Shown one piece after another: positions 1 through 8,391 of a DNA stretch of 13,410 nt. The stretch comes from Zygnema cylindricum. Its lineage: Eukaryota; Streptophyta; Zygnematophyceae; Zygnematales; Zygnemataceae. The stretch is from contig JBBHKE010003473.1 in assembly GCA_037447655.1 (NCBI GenBank), positions 64,001-77,410 of the forward strand, given 5' to 3'. Each line of letters opens with the position of its first letter. Position 1 is the first letter of the stretch. The notes beneath the pieces are model-generated. The model searched no databases. It was not told where the DNA came from and saw only the letters and a list, made by a program, of their open reading frames with translations. The translations under genes and the position numbers were made by a program.

Positions 1-225
1 TAAACGGAATGTGAATGCCAAATACTTGCAAAATCTGGATAAATGAATCCTGGGATGCAAATTTTTAAAGAATTGATGGAAACTCCAACCGTTCTGTAAA
101 TGGAAATGATAAACTACAAAATGATACCGAATGATTTCTGGGCTCGTGTTTGCTTTTAAAACAGAATGACATAAATACTCTTCTGCCTTCTAATCTGTTC
201 TGAAAAGAACTAACAAATTTTTTAG
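1..225 (+). other. 3' part of an intron of the SET gene
   Basis: AT-rich sequence ending in a pyrimidine-containing acceptor (acaaattttttag) immediately before the first recognisable SET exon. No cysteine-rich AWS exon or other coding exon could be read in this stretch in any frame. Confidence 0.65.
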
Positions 226-3200
226 GGGTTTGGAAACAGACAGAGGCATGCGGTTGGGGTGTAGTCCTCTGCGAAAATGTGAAAGCTGGAGATTTCCTCG
301 TCGAGTATGTGGGAGAAGGTATTAAGATTATCCCATCTTGTGGAGTTTTTGAGGACATGCCTCTTTTTTTTCTTTAATATCAGATTGGTCAGGCAGTTAT
401 TTAGCGGGACAAGGCAAACAAAAGGCATTTTTGTCTATAGTGTTGTCATTAATGGTAGTTTGGTTTGCAATTGCCATTGAGTGGTTGCTTGTTTTTAACT
501 TTGAATGTTCTGTTCTCAATTTAATGTTGACATGTTTGCCTCTCCTTAAAACTTATCAAATAATGCTCAACAGGCTTGTTGTTTTGTTTTCTTCATCTAT
601 TAAGCTTTCAGGGTTATGATAGAGTTTGTAGGGGTTGTTAGCTGTGTTTGAGATGTTAAAGTTTTTGTTTTGGTTTTTCAGGGCTTTTTACGGATTCTTC
701 ATGTGGTTTTGTGAGGTTATTGCGGTTTTAGAGTGTATCTATACAGATATAGTACATTTCCTTCTGTTTAAAACTTGCCAGATCTAGTTCATGGTAAATA
801 ATGAACTCTGGTTGAAATTTACTTTTCCTGTTTTTTCTTTGTTTATGAAATTGCAGTGATAGATGATGCCACTTGTGAGCAGCGATTGTGGGACTTGAAG
901 GCGAACAGAGAGACTAATTTCTATATGTGTGAAATTAGTCGAGAATGTGTGATCGATGCAAGTTTTAAAGGAAATTTTTCAAGATTCATCAACCACAGTT
1001 GCAATCCTAATTGTGAACTGCAGAAATGGTGGGCTAAGCATCCCTTTTTTTCATACCTTTGAGGTTTTTAGATAATGGCTTTTGGTCGTTTGGCCAGGTT
1101 TTCTCGGCTGAAAGATTATCTCCATGCCTGAAGATTAAGCGTTTTAAAATTTAACCTGCTTTTTCTACTTTTATTTCTTTGATAAACCATTTTGGGCTGT
1201 AAAACTAAACAGTTTGGTTGGTGTTTGAATGTTGAAGTTTTCACTAGAACTGCGACAAACATTGCTGCGCCAATATTTCTCACTAGTAATCACTGAACAC
1301 ATTGCACAATTTGGACTAGATTTTATAATGTGCGACCAGTTTCTTTATTAAGGTTATCATAGTTTCGTTATCATGAGTTGTCCCTTCCTTTCTTGCTTTT
1401 GGTCGTATTCTTCAATCACAGTAACGACAGAAACAAATTGCACCTTCATCAGACAGTGCTGTCATGTTAAAGACTTTTAGCCGAATAAGAAATTGATGTT
1501 GTTTCTGGTAATGGAATTCTGTTCTTTCGTATTGTTTGTCATTTTAAGAATTTACGCCGCCCAGGCGCATTGCAATGGACTTTGTAGGTATACTAAGCCG
1601 TAATATGGTAGTGATTTTTTGTCCAAATTGTGGTCCTCGTGACTCGTAACAATATTTGTGAAATCCTTCCTTGCAGTTTTGTGAAGTACAGAACAATGTG
1701 CACTGTGGCTGTCTGTTGAAGTACGATTCAAACCAACACATGTAGAGTGAGCACAGGGCTTTGGTGACTTGCTTATTTTTTGTGGCAGAAACCTTGAAGC
1801 ATACCGTTTCTTTTTTAATGTTGGAAATGACAGGTGTGTAGATGGAGATATGCGAGTAGGAATTTTTGCCACGAAGGACATTCCTAGTGGTTCGCCTCTC
1901 ACATATGACTATCAGTGAGTGCCGTTTCTCTCTTTCTTCTACCTTTCCTTTCCTCAGCTGTCCAGGGTCAGCGAAACCGACCGATAAAAACTCATTTGTT
2001 AAGCTTGTCAGATTAAGCGTAATTAGTTGTGGTGGTGGCATTGATGCACGACAGACATCTGATGACTTTTTTGGTATCTTTCTTTCAACCATGTAAACAT
2101 GTAAATTTCCAAATAACCATGGTATTCAAGATGAAAGGTACACTGTGAATCGCTATTAGCGTTCATGACTCTAATTGCGGTAACTCGTTTTTTTCGGCAA
2201 ATTCTCAAATAGAATTAATGATTCTAAATTTTTCTAAACCTTATTTGAGGTACCTCATTAAATAGGGTTCATAACTCTAATATGGTGCCATTTTAAATAG
2301 GGTGGTGTACAGACTGTCAGAGCCGTACTATTTTGTACTTTTGCAAGTAGAAAAGTACAGAAAAAATATTCACGCTGTCCCGTAGTCGCGCTAACATGTA
2401 ATTGCGTAAATATTTTCCGGCATACGCGGATGTCAAAAAAACGCGACGGCGTACGATTTGAACAATTTCGTACATGCACATATTTTAGTGTGGATATATT
2501 ATGTACCGAAAAATTTTACAAAGCAGTTGACAAATTAGAGTTAATGATAAATTAGAATAAAAGTTTTTTTGTAAAAAACTGAAATTTCCAAATAGCGTAA
2601 ATAACGCTAATTGTTTCATTACGATATCTATTTCATTACGCTAATAGCGATTCACGGTGAAGTATTCTCTATCAGTTTCATACATCGATAAGTGCCAAAA
2701 GACTATGTGTGATCGGTCCAAAATGGTAATGTATATTGTATTGCTTGATATATTCTGGTAAATGCTATGGAGAGAGATTTAGAGAACAGGAAAGATGAGA
2801 GGGAGGAGTAGGAGGTTAGGAGAGTACGAGAATGATAGGAGAGTAAGAAAAAAGAGAGAAAGGGGGAGGAGTAGATTAAGAGAACCGGCAAATGAGAGGA
2901 GAGTCAGAGGAGAGAAGAGAAGAAAGGGAGGAGTAGGAGATTAGGAGAGCACGATCTACAATTAATCTTCAACAACTGATGTGTATAGGTGTTGTATTTC
3001 GATACGTTTGGGGATAGACTGCTATGGCTGACATGGCAATATTGGATGTCTCCAATTGTTAATGTTGAATTCCCCATGAATGTCCACATATTTATTTTTT
3101 GTAGTTCTCATCAATTGGATCAACAACTAAATGTGAATGTTCATATTAGCATACTGTATACTACACTAGAAAAATCTTAATTTCGTACCAATGGTCACGG

Positions 3201-6200
3201 CGATTTTTTTTTTCATCGAAAAGTTATGATGTATGTCAAGAAATTATGTATAGGTCCACTTTATTGTTTGTTAGAGCCTTGTGCTGTTCCAAAAATCGGT
3301 TATCAGAAGAAAGCTACCATTATACATCACTCCTTTAGTGAGCTTTCACCAACAACTTCATAAGTTACCGATGTTAATCCACACTAATGTTTGTACAAAC
3401 TCTCTTATTTTCTACAAACACATTGACCTAATCTTGTTTCATGAAAAGCAGTGATCACGTTAATAATGGTGACTAAAGTCTTCTACTTCTCTTCTAATAA
3501 CCTTGTTGCCGTGTTTGCAGGTTTATTCAGTTTGGTGAGGCTAGAAGATGTTTATGTGGGGCAACTAACTGTAGAGGCCTCCTAGGAACTCGTCCTCCGT
3601 TAAAAATTCCCATTTTGAGCAACAATCGAATCGAACAGCCTCTGAACCTTCCTACATTTCCACGGAAACCGCGATCCTCAATTTCCAAACGCCCTCGGAC
3701 GGTCGCTCCAAACTTGACTGTGACAGGTCCTCCTGAGTCTCCTTCTTGCCTATTTTTTTGTCACAGAAGATTGTTTCAAAATCTCCACAGAAATCTATAC
3801 AGAATGCTGTGTGGGAATCTGTTAAGTTGTTGGTGGATGTTGCCCGTATATAAGGAATTCCCACTTTTTAAATTCTGGGAAAAGAGCGATTTTGTAGACA
3901 GTAGATGTTTAGGATGGCTTGAAAAGTTCGGTTTGTTTGGATTATGTATGATGTATGTATTATCTGAAAAGTGATTTTGAAAGTGTGTCGTATATAGATT
4001 GATTTCTCGCTTGGTTTGGTTTTTGACGTTTATTTTTCAAACAAGTGAGGTTATTCTGTGACATGCTCGTTAAATTGTGTTCATTTTTTCTGCAATTCTT
4101 TTCATTCGAATTAGAGTCCATTTGAATTTTTATGCCTGGTTTTTGGGAGAAATTTGGATTTTTGGCTTGCCGGATGAAAAGTGCTAATCTTTTTTCAGTG
4201 GCATTTGAAATCTTAAAAAGAAAAGCCCCAAAAAAACCTTGTAAAACCCTGAAAACCCCTTAAAAAAACACTGGATGGGGGACTGGGGCAGACAGGACAC
4301 AATTTTCAAAATACAACTGGCAAGTTCATGGTAAGTAAATCAAAGGAGACGTGGTTTTTTCTGGTTTGTTTGGTTATTTTGTGGGTATTCCTTGGGTTTT
4401 CTTCGGGGTTTTCTTACCCCTCTGAGGGTTCTTATTTGCAAGAATTCAACAGAGTACTGGTTTTTAGTGTTATGGTGGTGATTTTGTGGTTTTGCAGGAA
4501 TTGGTGAAAGGTTAAACGGTCAAAATGGACGAGTCTCATCAAATTTAGGGTCTAAACTGGGTAAGAGGAAACGAGGGGAAATCATCGAAACGGGACAGGG
4601 CTTAACTGGACAACGACTTCGGATTTGGTGGCCATTGGAACAGAAGTAAGAGAATTAGAGAGCTACCTTAAGCTAATCAAATAATTGGACAAAAGGATCT
4701 TCGAAGAACGCCAAAAACCTTCTGAATTCATAAAAACGTCAAAAACCTTTTGAAATCATAAGAACTTCTTACGAAACCGGAAAATCTCCATTCAAACTCC
4801 TTTAAAGGTGTATTTTTTTTATTGTAGGTTCCTTTTCCTTCTGATGCTGATGAAAGTGGCTCTGGATTTCTCCTTCTCCTTTTCATTCTAAGCCCTCTCA
4901 GGTTGCCTGTTGATTTCATTCATGTTAATACACTTTTTGCCCTTTTTTCTTTTCCTTATGGATGGACTCTTCTTTCTCCAGCCTTTTCTGACTCCGATTA
5001 TTTCTTATTATGTTACAGGTATTTCAGTGGAGTAGTGGAGCGTTATAATGAAGAAACAGGGCAACATTATGTGAGATCCGAGAACACTCCCTTGGCCCGC
5101 AAAGCAATAGATTTGAAATTTAAATCTCTCTAATGGGGAGCTTTTATGTTCAGGAAAACCAAGAAAGCATGTACACTGTTCATCGTTAAAAGAGTACAAA
5201 AACCATTGCCGGCTCGAATTTAAGCTTGGTGATGTGGTGACTTGCTGTTTACTGCTTAAATTAGTGATGTCAAAATTACCGATGTAGTTGTGTATTATGT
5301 TGATTTTATCCAACGAAAACTATATTAGAGTTATTTCAATGCAGAATTGGTTCAATAATTAATGCCGATTGAATTGTAAATTGAACTTACAGTTGATGAA
5401 ATTTAGGGTGTTTGAACACGCGTCAATAATATTGAACTATATGTGAAGATCTTACACTGTTATATTTTGGCTTGGGCATCGACTACATAATACCACAGTT
5501 ATCACGCTCACACTATGTTTTTTCTTGAAATTCAACCTGGATGCTAGTTTTTTTTTATGAAATTGACCGCCCTCCTAAAAACAGTATTAAACTCGTCCAC
5601 ATCTTGGCGATTTCTGTTTGCCAGGGTGGACACTATGGTACACGCTGAATCTCTTTTAGCTTTGAAAATACTGAGTCTGTTCTGTTTTTTCTTTGCCCTC
5701 TGAGCAGAAAATAGTGTCATTACTACTAATTGTTTTTTTTTCTTAACGCTAATTCTTTTTGCGGTACAAAATTGTTCATGTCATTTCGACCGGAAATAGA
5801 TTTACTAACATCATAACAGTCTTCATTCCAAAGTTATTTCGTAACTCTAATAGTGTAGTTGTTGAAACCTGTTGACGAAAGCTCTGGAAGACTCCTGTCT
5901 GTATCTACTGTCCTGTCATTAAAAAATACATAACATTTTGAAATGAAAGCCATTCTGGTTAACTATATATGGGATATAAACAAAGGTTTACAGGTCCAGT
6001 ATGACGATGGGGACAACGAGTGGTTGAGACTGAAACGAGAACAATGGCAACTAGAGAGGAAGAATGTGCCTCCAACTGGTTTAATCTCGAGCAGTAAAGA
6101 GGTAAGATTTTTCACATTTCATTATTGGTAAATAATTTGTGCGTGTCTCTTGATTCTAAGAATACCTGTCTTTTTTCAGGCTAGAAGGACGAATGTTTAT

Positions 6201-7319
6201 TGACTCTCGAGTGATCTCCTAATGCCAAAAATAGAGTTGATAGCTTATGGTCAGTTGTAGGAATGGCAAAGGCCCTGGAAATTGAAATTGTTGGATCCAT
6301 TTTTTGCAGTCTTTCCGTTCAAGATGTTTCCTTTTAGATAAAGACTGACAAGTTAACATTCGTTAGGAACCGATTATTTTTAAAACAAAGTTTTTGTCGA
6401 CATGAAATCACCGTACTTTTGGGGTTTGGTGTTATACTGTTTTTTAGGGGATTGCTAAACGTCAAGATTGGAGTCAGCTGATTGGCTCAAAACTTCGTGT
6501 GTGGTCCTCAATTCTGCATAGGTGAGTTAATATGGAAAAAGATTTTTCCTCTTTTCTTTTAAATGATAATGATAATAATGATAATTTCTTGTTCATGAGG
6601 CCCAAACATAAACTTTAACACTTCAAATGCTTTTTTTCTCTAATGATCTCGTTTTGTACTTCTTGCCCAGTTCCTGCCAATTTTGACAGAAAGGGAAGTT
6701 TTGGGTCACAGATTCCAGTATGGCGTGGTAGTGAATGTGCCTCTTTGGAGCAGGCCAAGGGTCCAGGTGATTTACCAAAAAAAAAAAACAAATTCAACCA
6801 ATAAATCAATCAATCAAATCATCAATCGAACCAATCATCAATCAAGTCATCAGTGAAATAAGCAATGAAATTATCATTAAAATTTTCAATGATATCATCA
6901 ATGAAATCATCAATCAATCCATCAATCCATCAACCATTCAATCATTCATTCAAATCAATCATTCAATCAGTCATTTAAATCACTTATTAGAATTAGTCAT
7001 TCAATCAATCAATCAATCGAGTAGACAATTTTCACGAAACGTGTAGACGGTGTTTGCAGTGAAAGTCAAATGTATCTAACACTAAAACTATTTCAGGACA
7101 GTTCCAATTAAGATAAGACCAGGATTTTGGCCATTTCATGAACATGGTAAAAAAAATCCTGTACAGAAACCCAAAAAAATGAATCTGATAATTGGGTTTA
7201 TAACATTTCAGGTCCAATATGATGATGGGACTAAAGTGGACATAGACTTGAAAAAGGATCGATGGCAATTGATTCCTGGACTTCGTGACGATTCTTCTCA
7301 CAACATAATTGCTGGGTAA
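226..7319 (+). CDS. ASH1-class SET-domain histone-lysine N-methyltransferase (ASHR3/SDG4-like) with C-terminal Tudor-like units; 5' partial, spliced
   Basis: Predicted to methylate histone H3 lysines in the nucleus using S-adenosylmethionine. Proposed exons: 226-318, 857-1028, 1834-1914, 3521-3726, 4498-4645, 5019-5070, 5994-6101, 6448-6521 and 7097-7319 (stop TAA 7317-7319). All joins are GT..AG and phase-compatible. Visible motifs are the GWG turn (TEACGWGVV), EYVGE, the SAM/knot motif [11 protein letters not shown], the LTYDY tyrosine motif and post-[11 protein letters not shown]. The NHSCNPNC form and the [22 protein letters not shown] and GNFSRF blocks fit the ASH1/SETD2 class and resemble plant ASHR3 more than ASHH2 (from memory). 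The AWS zinc motif and any PHD finger must lie before position 1. After the post-SET comes a basic Pro-rich linker ([14 protein letters not shown]), then two Tudor-like units. The SET half looks intact; the 3' half has an exon with a stop and a decayed second Tudor unit, so the last two exons are uncertain. Donors at 1029 (gtgggc) and 3727 (gtcctc) are weak. Confidence 0.85.
319..856 (+). other. intron of SET gene
   Basis: Begins gtatta after codon-phase-1 G and ends tgaaattgcag. It interrupts the SET domain between EYVGE and VIDD. T-rich, with no gene or repeat recognised inside. Confidence 0.88.
1029..1833 (+). other. intron of SET gene
   Basis: Weak donor gtgggc; acceptor ggaaatgacag. Splitting the Trp codon of QKW restores the reading into CVDGDMRVG. 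No coding or repeat structure was recognised within. Open frames on the opposite strand that continue into the exon are shadows. Confidence 0.8.
2141..2659. mobile_element. MITE-like non-autonomous DNA transposon, 519 bp
   Basis: The left end (2141-2162, beginning CACTGTGAATCGCTATTA) and the reverse complement of the right end (2638-2659, beginning CACCGTGAATCGCTATTA) form 22-bp terminal inverted repeats with one mismatch at base 4. The interior has no transposase-like frame and carries sub-repeats (gttcatgactctaat at 2161 and gttcataactctaat near 2267) and several GCGTTA/TAACGC pieces near the ends. The CACTG terminus recalls CACTA-type elements, but no convincing target-site duplication is seen (flanks ggta and aagta), so the superfamily is undecided. 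Confidence 0.75.
2801..2960 (+). repeat. purine-rich minisatellite, about 63-bp unit, about 2.5 copies
   Basis: The motif gggaggagta recurs at 2801, 2864 and 2926, giving periods of 63 and 62. Copies 1 and 3 continue almost identically (ggaggttaggagagtacgag and ggagattaggagagcacgat). Almost all of the + strand here is purine. It lies within an intron, about 140 bp past the MITE-like element. Confidence 0.75.
3727..4497 (+). other. intron region of SET gene with a possible cassette exon
   Basis: Starts at the weak donor cag|gtcctcc and ends at ttttgcag. Joining 3726 directly to 4498 keeps frame (codon G+GA, Gly). Reading through the donor instead gives an open but unremarkable tail to a stop at 3972-3974. 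A T-rich acceptor-like stretch (tatttttttgtcacag, ending 3767) shortly after the donor would need a 41-nt intron, shorter than normally spliced in plants. Confidence 0.6.
4199..4330 (+). other. candidate symmetric cassette exon with in-frame stop (poison-exon-like)
   Basis: It is preceded by a good pyrimidine tract and acceptor (aatcttttttcag) and followed by a near-perfect donor (catg|gtaagt). Its length is 132 nt (44 codons) with phase 1 at both ends, matching the phase of the flanking exons. In the gene's frame it reads [21 protein letters not shown] in two parts before TAA at 4261-4263, then stays open to the end ([18 protein letters not shown]). Inclusion would end the protein after the SET and linker; skipping would allow the Tudor part. 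It may also be a chance splice-site pair or a decayed coding exon. Confidence 0.4.
4646..5018 (+). other. intron within Tudor-like unit 1
   Basis: Donor gtaaga directly after the PLEQK coding sequence, acceptor tatgttacag. It splits a Lys codon (AA+G). AT-rich; nothing else recognised. Confidence 0.82.
5071..5993 (+). other. intron within Tudor-like unit 1
   Basis: Donor gtgaga between the HY and VQYDDG codons, acceptor aggtttacag. 923 bp of AT-rich sequence with no gene, clear repeat or second exon recognised. Confidence 0.82.
6102..6447 (+). other. intron with an internal alternative acceptor
   Basis: Donor gtaaga after SSSKE, acceptor actgttttttag at 6447. A stronger-looking acceptor (cctgtcttttttcag) ends at 6179. 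Using it in phase would add ARRTNVY and a stop (TGA 6201-6203), making an alternative end just after Tudor-like unit 1. Confidence 0.6.
6522..7096 (+). other. intron with degenerate AATC-type microsatellite
   Basis: Donor gtgagt, acceptor aaactatttcag. It contains a long run of aatc/atca tetranucleotides (about 6800-7020). Some frames remain open across the repeat because of its composition, which is not evidence of coding. Confidence 0.7.
6800..7020 (+). repeat. imperfect (AATC/ATCA)n tetranucleotide repeat
   Basis: Repeated aatcaatcaatc and atcatcaat blocks, interrupted by point changes, fill about 220 bp of the intron. Typical expanded and decayed microsatellite. Confidence 0.85.
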
Positions 7320-7415
7320 CAATTTTTTTACTTCTTGATAGAGGAACAGAAACTGCAAGCACATTTTTTGAAACTTTCGGCACTCGTAGGTCACATACCA
7401 CAAAACGTGGAACAA

Positions 7416-7471
7416 AATAAAAATATCAATTTTTAACAACAATTTTTGGTGTCTAAATAGCAATTAATAAA
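7416..7471 (+). terminator. putative poly(A) signals of the SET gene
   Basis: Canonical AATAAA hexamers occur at 7416-7421 and 7466-7471, about 100 and 150 nt after the proposed stop codon. Placement fits a 3' UTR, but AATAAA is common in AT-rich DNA. Confidence 0.4.
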
Positions 7472-8366
7472 GAACGATGGTTCAGCATGCGCCAGTCTCA
7501 CGCATAGCGAGAAGTGGAGAATGAAAGGAGAGGAGAGGAGAGGAGAGAGGAGAATGACGGGTGATTGTAAAGCAGGTCGGTTTTTGACCGAATATAGTAT
7601 TTTTCACATTCTCGTGAAGGCTTTGGATAGAGTAGTTAACAGTTTCCCATAATTTTTATTTTTTTTAGCAATCGAAGGTCGAAGTTCGAAAATTTATCCC
7701 TTTTTGGCATAGCTTAGATTTTTGCGATTTTGCGTATGTAAGCGATGACACCCTTTTAGGTTTTCCCCAACGTTTGCGGTGAACACACTGTCAACGTTTT
7801 GCAATCATTTTCATTTTTTTTTATTTTTTGGTATTTTGTTTGTTTTTTGTTGTATGTTTGTTTATTTAGTTTTTTATTTCTCCAGCTGGATAGAATCAGT
7901 ACATAATGGATGGTCCAAACTAGGTTACTCTTTTCTTTCGAAGGTGAATATAGCTAATTTGACTAGTGAGAAACAGTAAATTTTACCTCAATTATTTGTC
8001 CAAAGTATTCGTCCAGATTATGTGCGTTATTTGTCCCCTAGGTTTACTCGAGTCTTTCATTCTCTCGACACTTGTCTTGTTTTTTTCATTTGTCTTATTC
8101 ATATTTGACGATTATTTTACAATATTCAGTAATGAAGGTGTACTTTCATTTGTAATTGATGTTAAAAATTGGTTGAAAATAGAAATTGGTGTTTTTTAAG
8201 ACAGTTGGTGAGTATAACACCCTATTGTCCACCTCCTCGAATTGAAAATAATCAGCGTTTGGCTGGTATCAACGGGTATAATCACAAATATTAAAAGAGT
8301 TCAGATGTATAAAATGTTTTTGCATTTGTCACAAAGGCCAACATGTAATCAGTCTATGCCCAAAAG

Positions 8367-8391
8367 TTTTTTTTTTTTTTTTTTTTTTTTT
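8367..8391 (+). repeat. T25 homopolymer
   Basis: Twenty-five consecutive T residues in intergenic DNA. It could be the poly(A) tail trace of an old reverse-strand retrocopy or simple slippage; no retrogene body is recognised beside it. Confidence 0.85.

Larger units (their letters stand above)
1915..3520 (+). other. large intron of SET gene containing a MITE-like element and a minisatellite
   Basis: Strong donor gtgagt; acceptor gccgtgtttgcag. At 1,606 bp it is the longest intron in the window, enlarged by the inverted-repeat element at 2141-2659 and the purine-rich tandem array at 2801-2960. The rest is unremarkable AT-rich sequence. Confidence 0.88.
226..3726 (+). other. SET and post-SET coding exons (four exons)
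   Basis: Exon 226-318 enters with two bases of a split codon and carries the [11 protein letters not shown] start of SET and EYVGE. Exon 857-1028 holds VIDD through NHSC (991-1002) and QKW. Exon 1834-1914 holds the [13 protein letters not shown] strand and the LTYDY tyrosines (codons 1904-1912). Exon 3521-3726 holds [11 protein letters not shown] with the post-SET Cys-x-Cys-x4-Cys (3549-3572), then the linker. The split codons regenerate the expected residues (G+TG Val, TG+G Trp, CA+G Gln), which strongly supports these junctions. All hallmark catalytic and zinc-binding residues of SET/post-SET that should lie here are present. An intron is likely to precede 226 (acceptor ttttttag), and no upstream exon is visible in 1-225. 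Confidence 0.9.
4498..6101 (+). other. Tudor-like unit 1 (exons 4498-4645, 5019-5070, 5994-6101)
   Basis: The joined exons read [15 protein letters not shown], then [17 protein letters not shown], then [18 protein letters not shown]. This is the plant Tudor-like pattern seen in PDS5 and related chromatin proteins (G-x-R-[LI]-x-[IV]-[WY]-W-P, Y-x-G-x-[VI], [HY]-x-V-x-Y-D-D-G). Such folds bind methylated lysine or arginine or stabilise chromatin complexes; the ligand here is unknown. Intron phases are 2, 0 and 0. The first exon also encodes a basic stretch (KLGKRKRGE) that could serve nuclear localisation. If the 5071 donor (gtgaga) is not used, translation ends at a stop shortly after 5070. 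Confidence 0.8.
6448..7319 (+). other. Tudor-like unit 2, degenerate (exons 6448-6521, 7097-?, 7212-7319)
   Basis: Exon 6448-6521 encodes [19 protein letters not shown], the counterpart of [15 protein letters not shown], and ends in phase 2 as in unit 1. Exon 7212-7319 encodes [18 protein letters not shown], the counterpart of [10 protein letters not shown]. The middle exon is the problem. The candidate 7097-7146 (acceptor tatttcag, donor gtaaaa) is 50 nt against 52 in unit 1, which breaks the phase into 7212. The whole stretch 7097-7316 is nevertheless open if the 7147-7211 intron is retained, so a protein ending in [10 protein letters not shown] is possible. The Tudor core is poorly conserved here. 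Confidence 0.55.

Noticed and set aside
1-120. Possible AWS cysteine exon (TECECQIL near 8-30)
   Set aside because: Only two cysteines and then a stop, without the AWS spacing or a suitable donor.
1544-2092. A 182-codon open frame on the minus strand
   Set aside because: It overlaps SET exon 1834-1914 in antisense, has no recognisable motif and no family resemblance; best read as a chance frame.
3727-3812. Mini-intron 3727-3767 followed by a small exon with donor gttaag at 3813
   Set aside because: A 41-nt intron is shorter than plant splicing normally handles, and its phase joins 4498 with a stop codon.
3615-3974. Read-through of the fourth SET exon to a stop at 3974
   Set aside because: The tail after 3726 has no conserved feature and joining 3726 to 4498 restores a Tudor-coding frame. 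It is kept only as a possible intron-retention product.
6800-7020. Possible CRISPR-like or satellite array
   Set aside because: The repeats are degenerate tetranucleotides without spacers; an ordinary microsatellite in a plant intron.
6671-7042. About 120 open codons in one frame after an acceptor-like cttcttgcccag
   Set aside because: The openness comes mostly from the AATC repeat, which lacks stops in that frame, and the phase does not fit the preceding exon.
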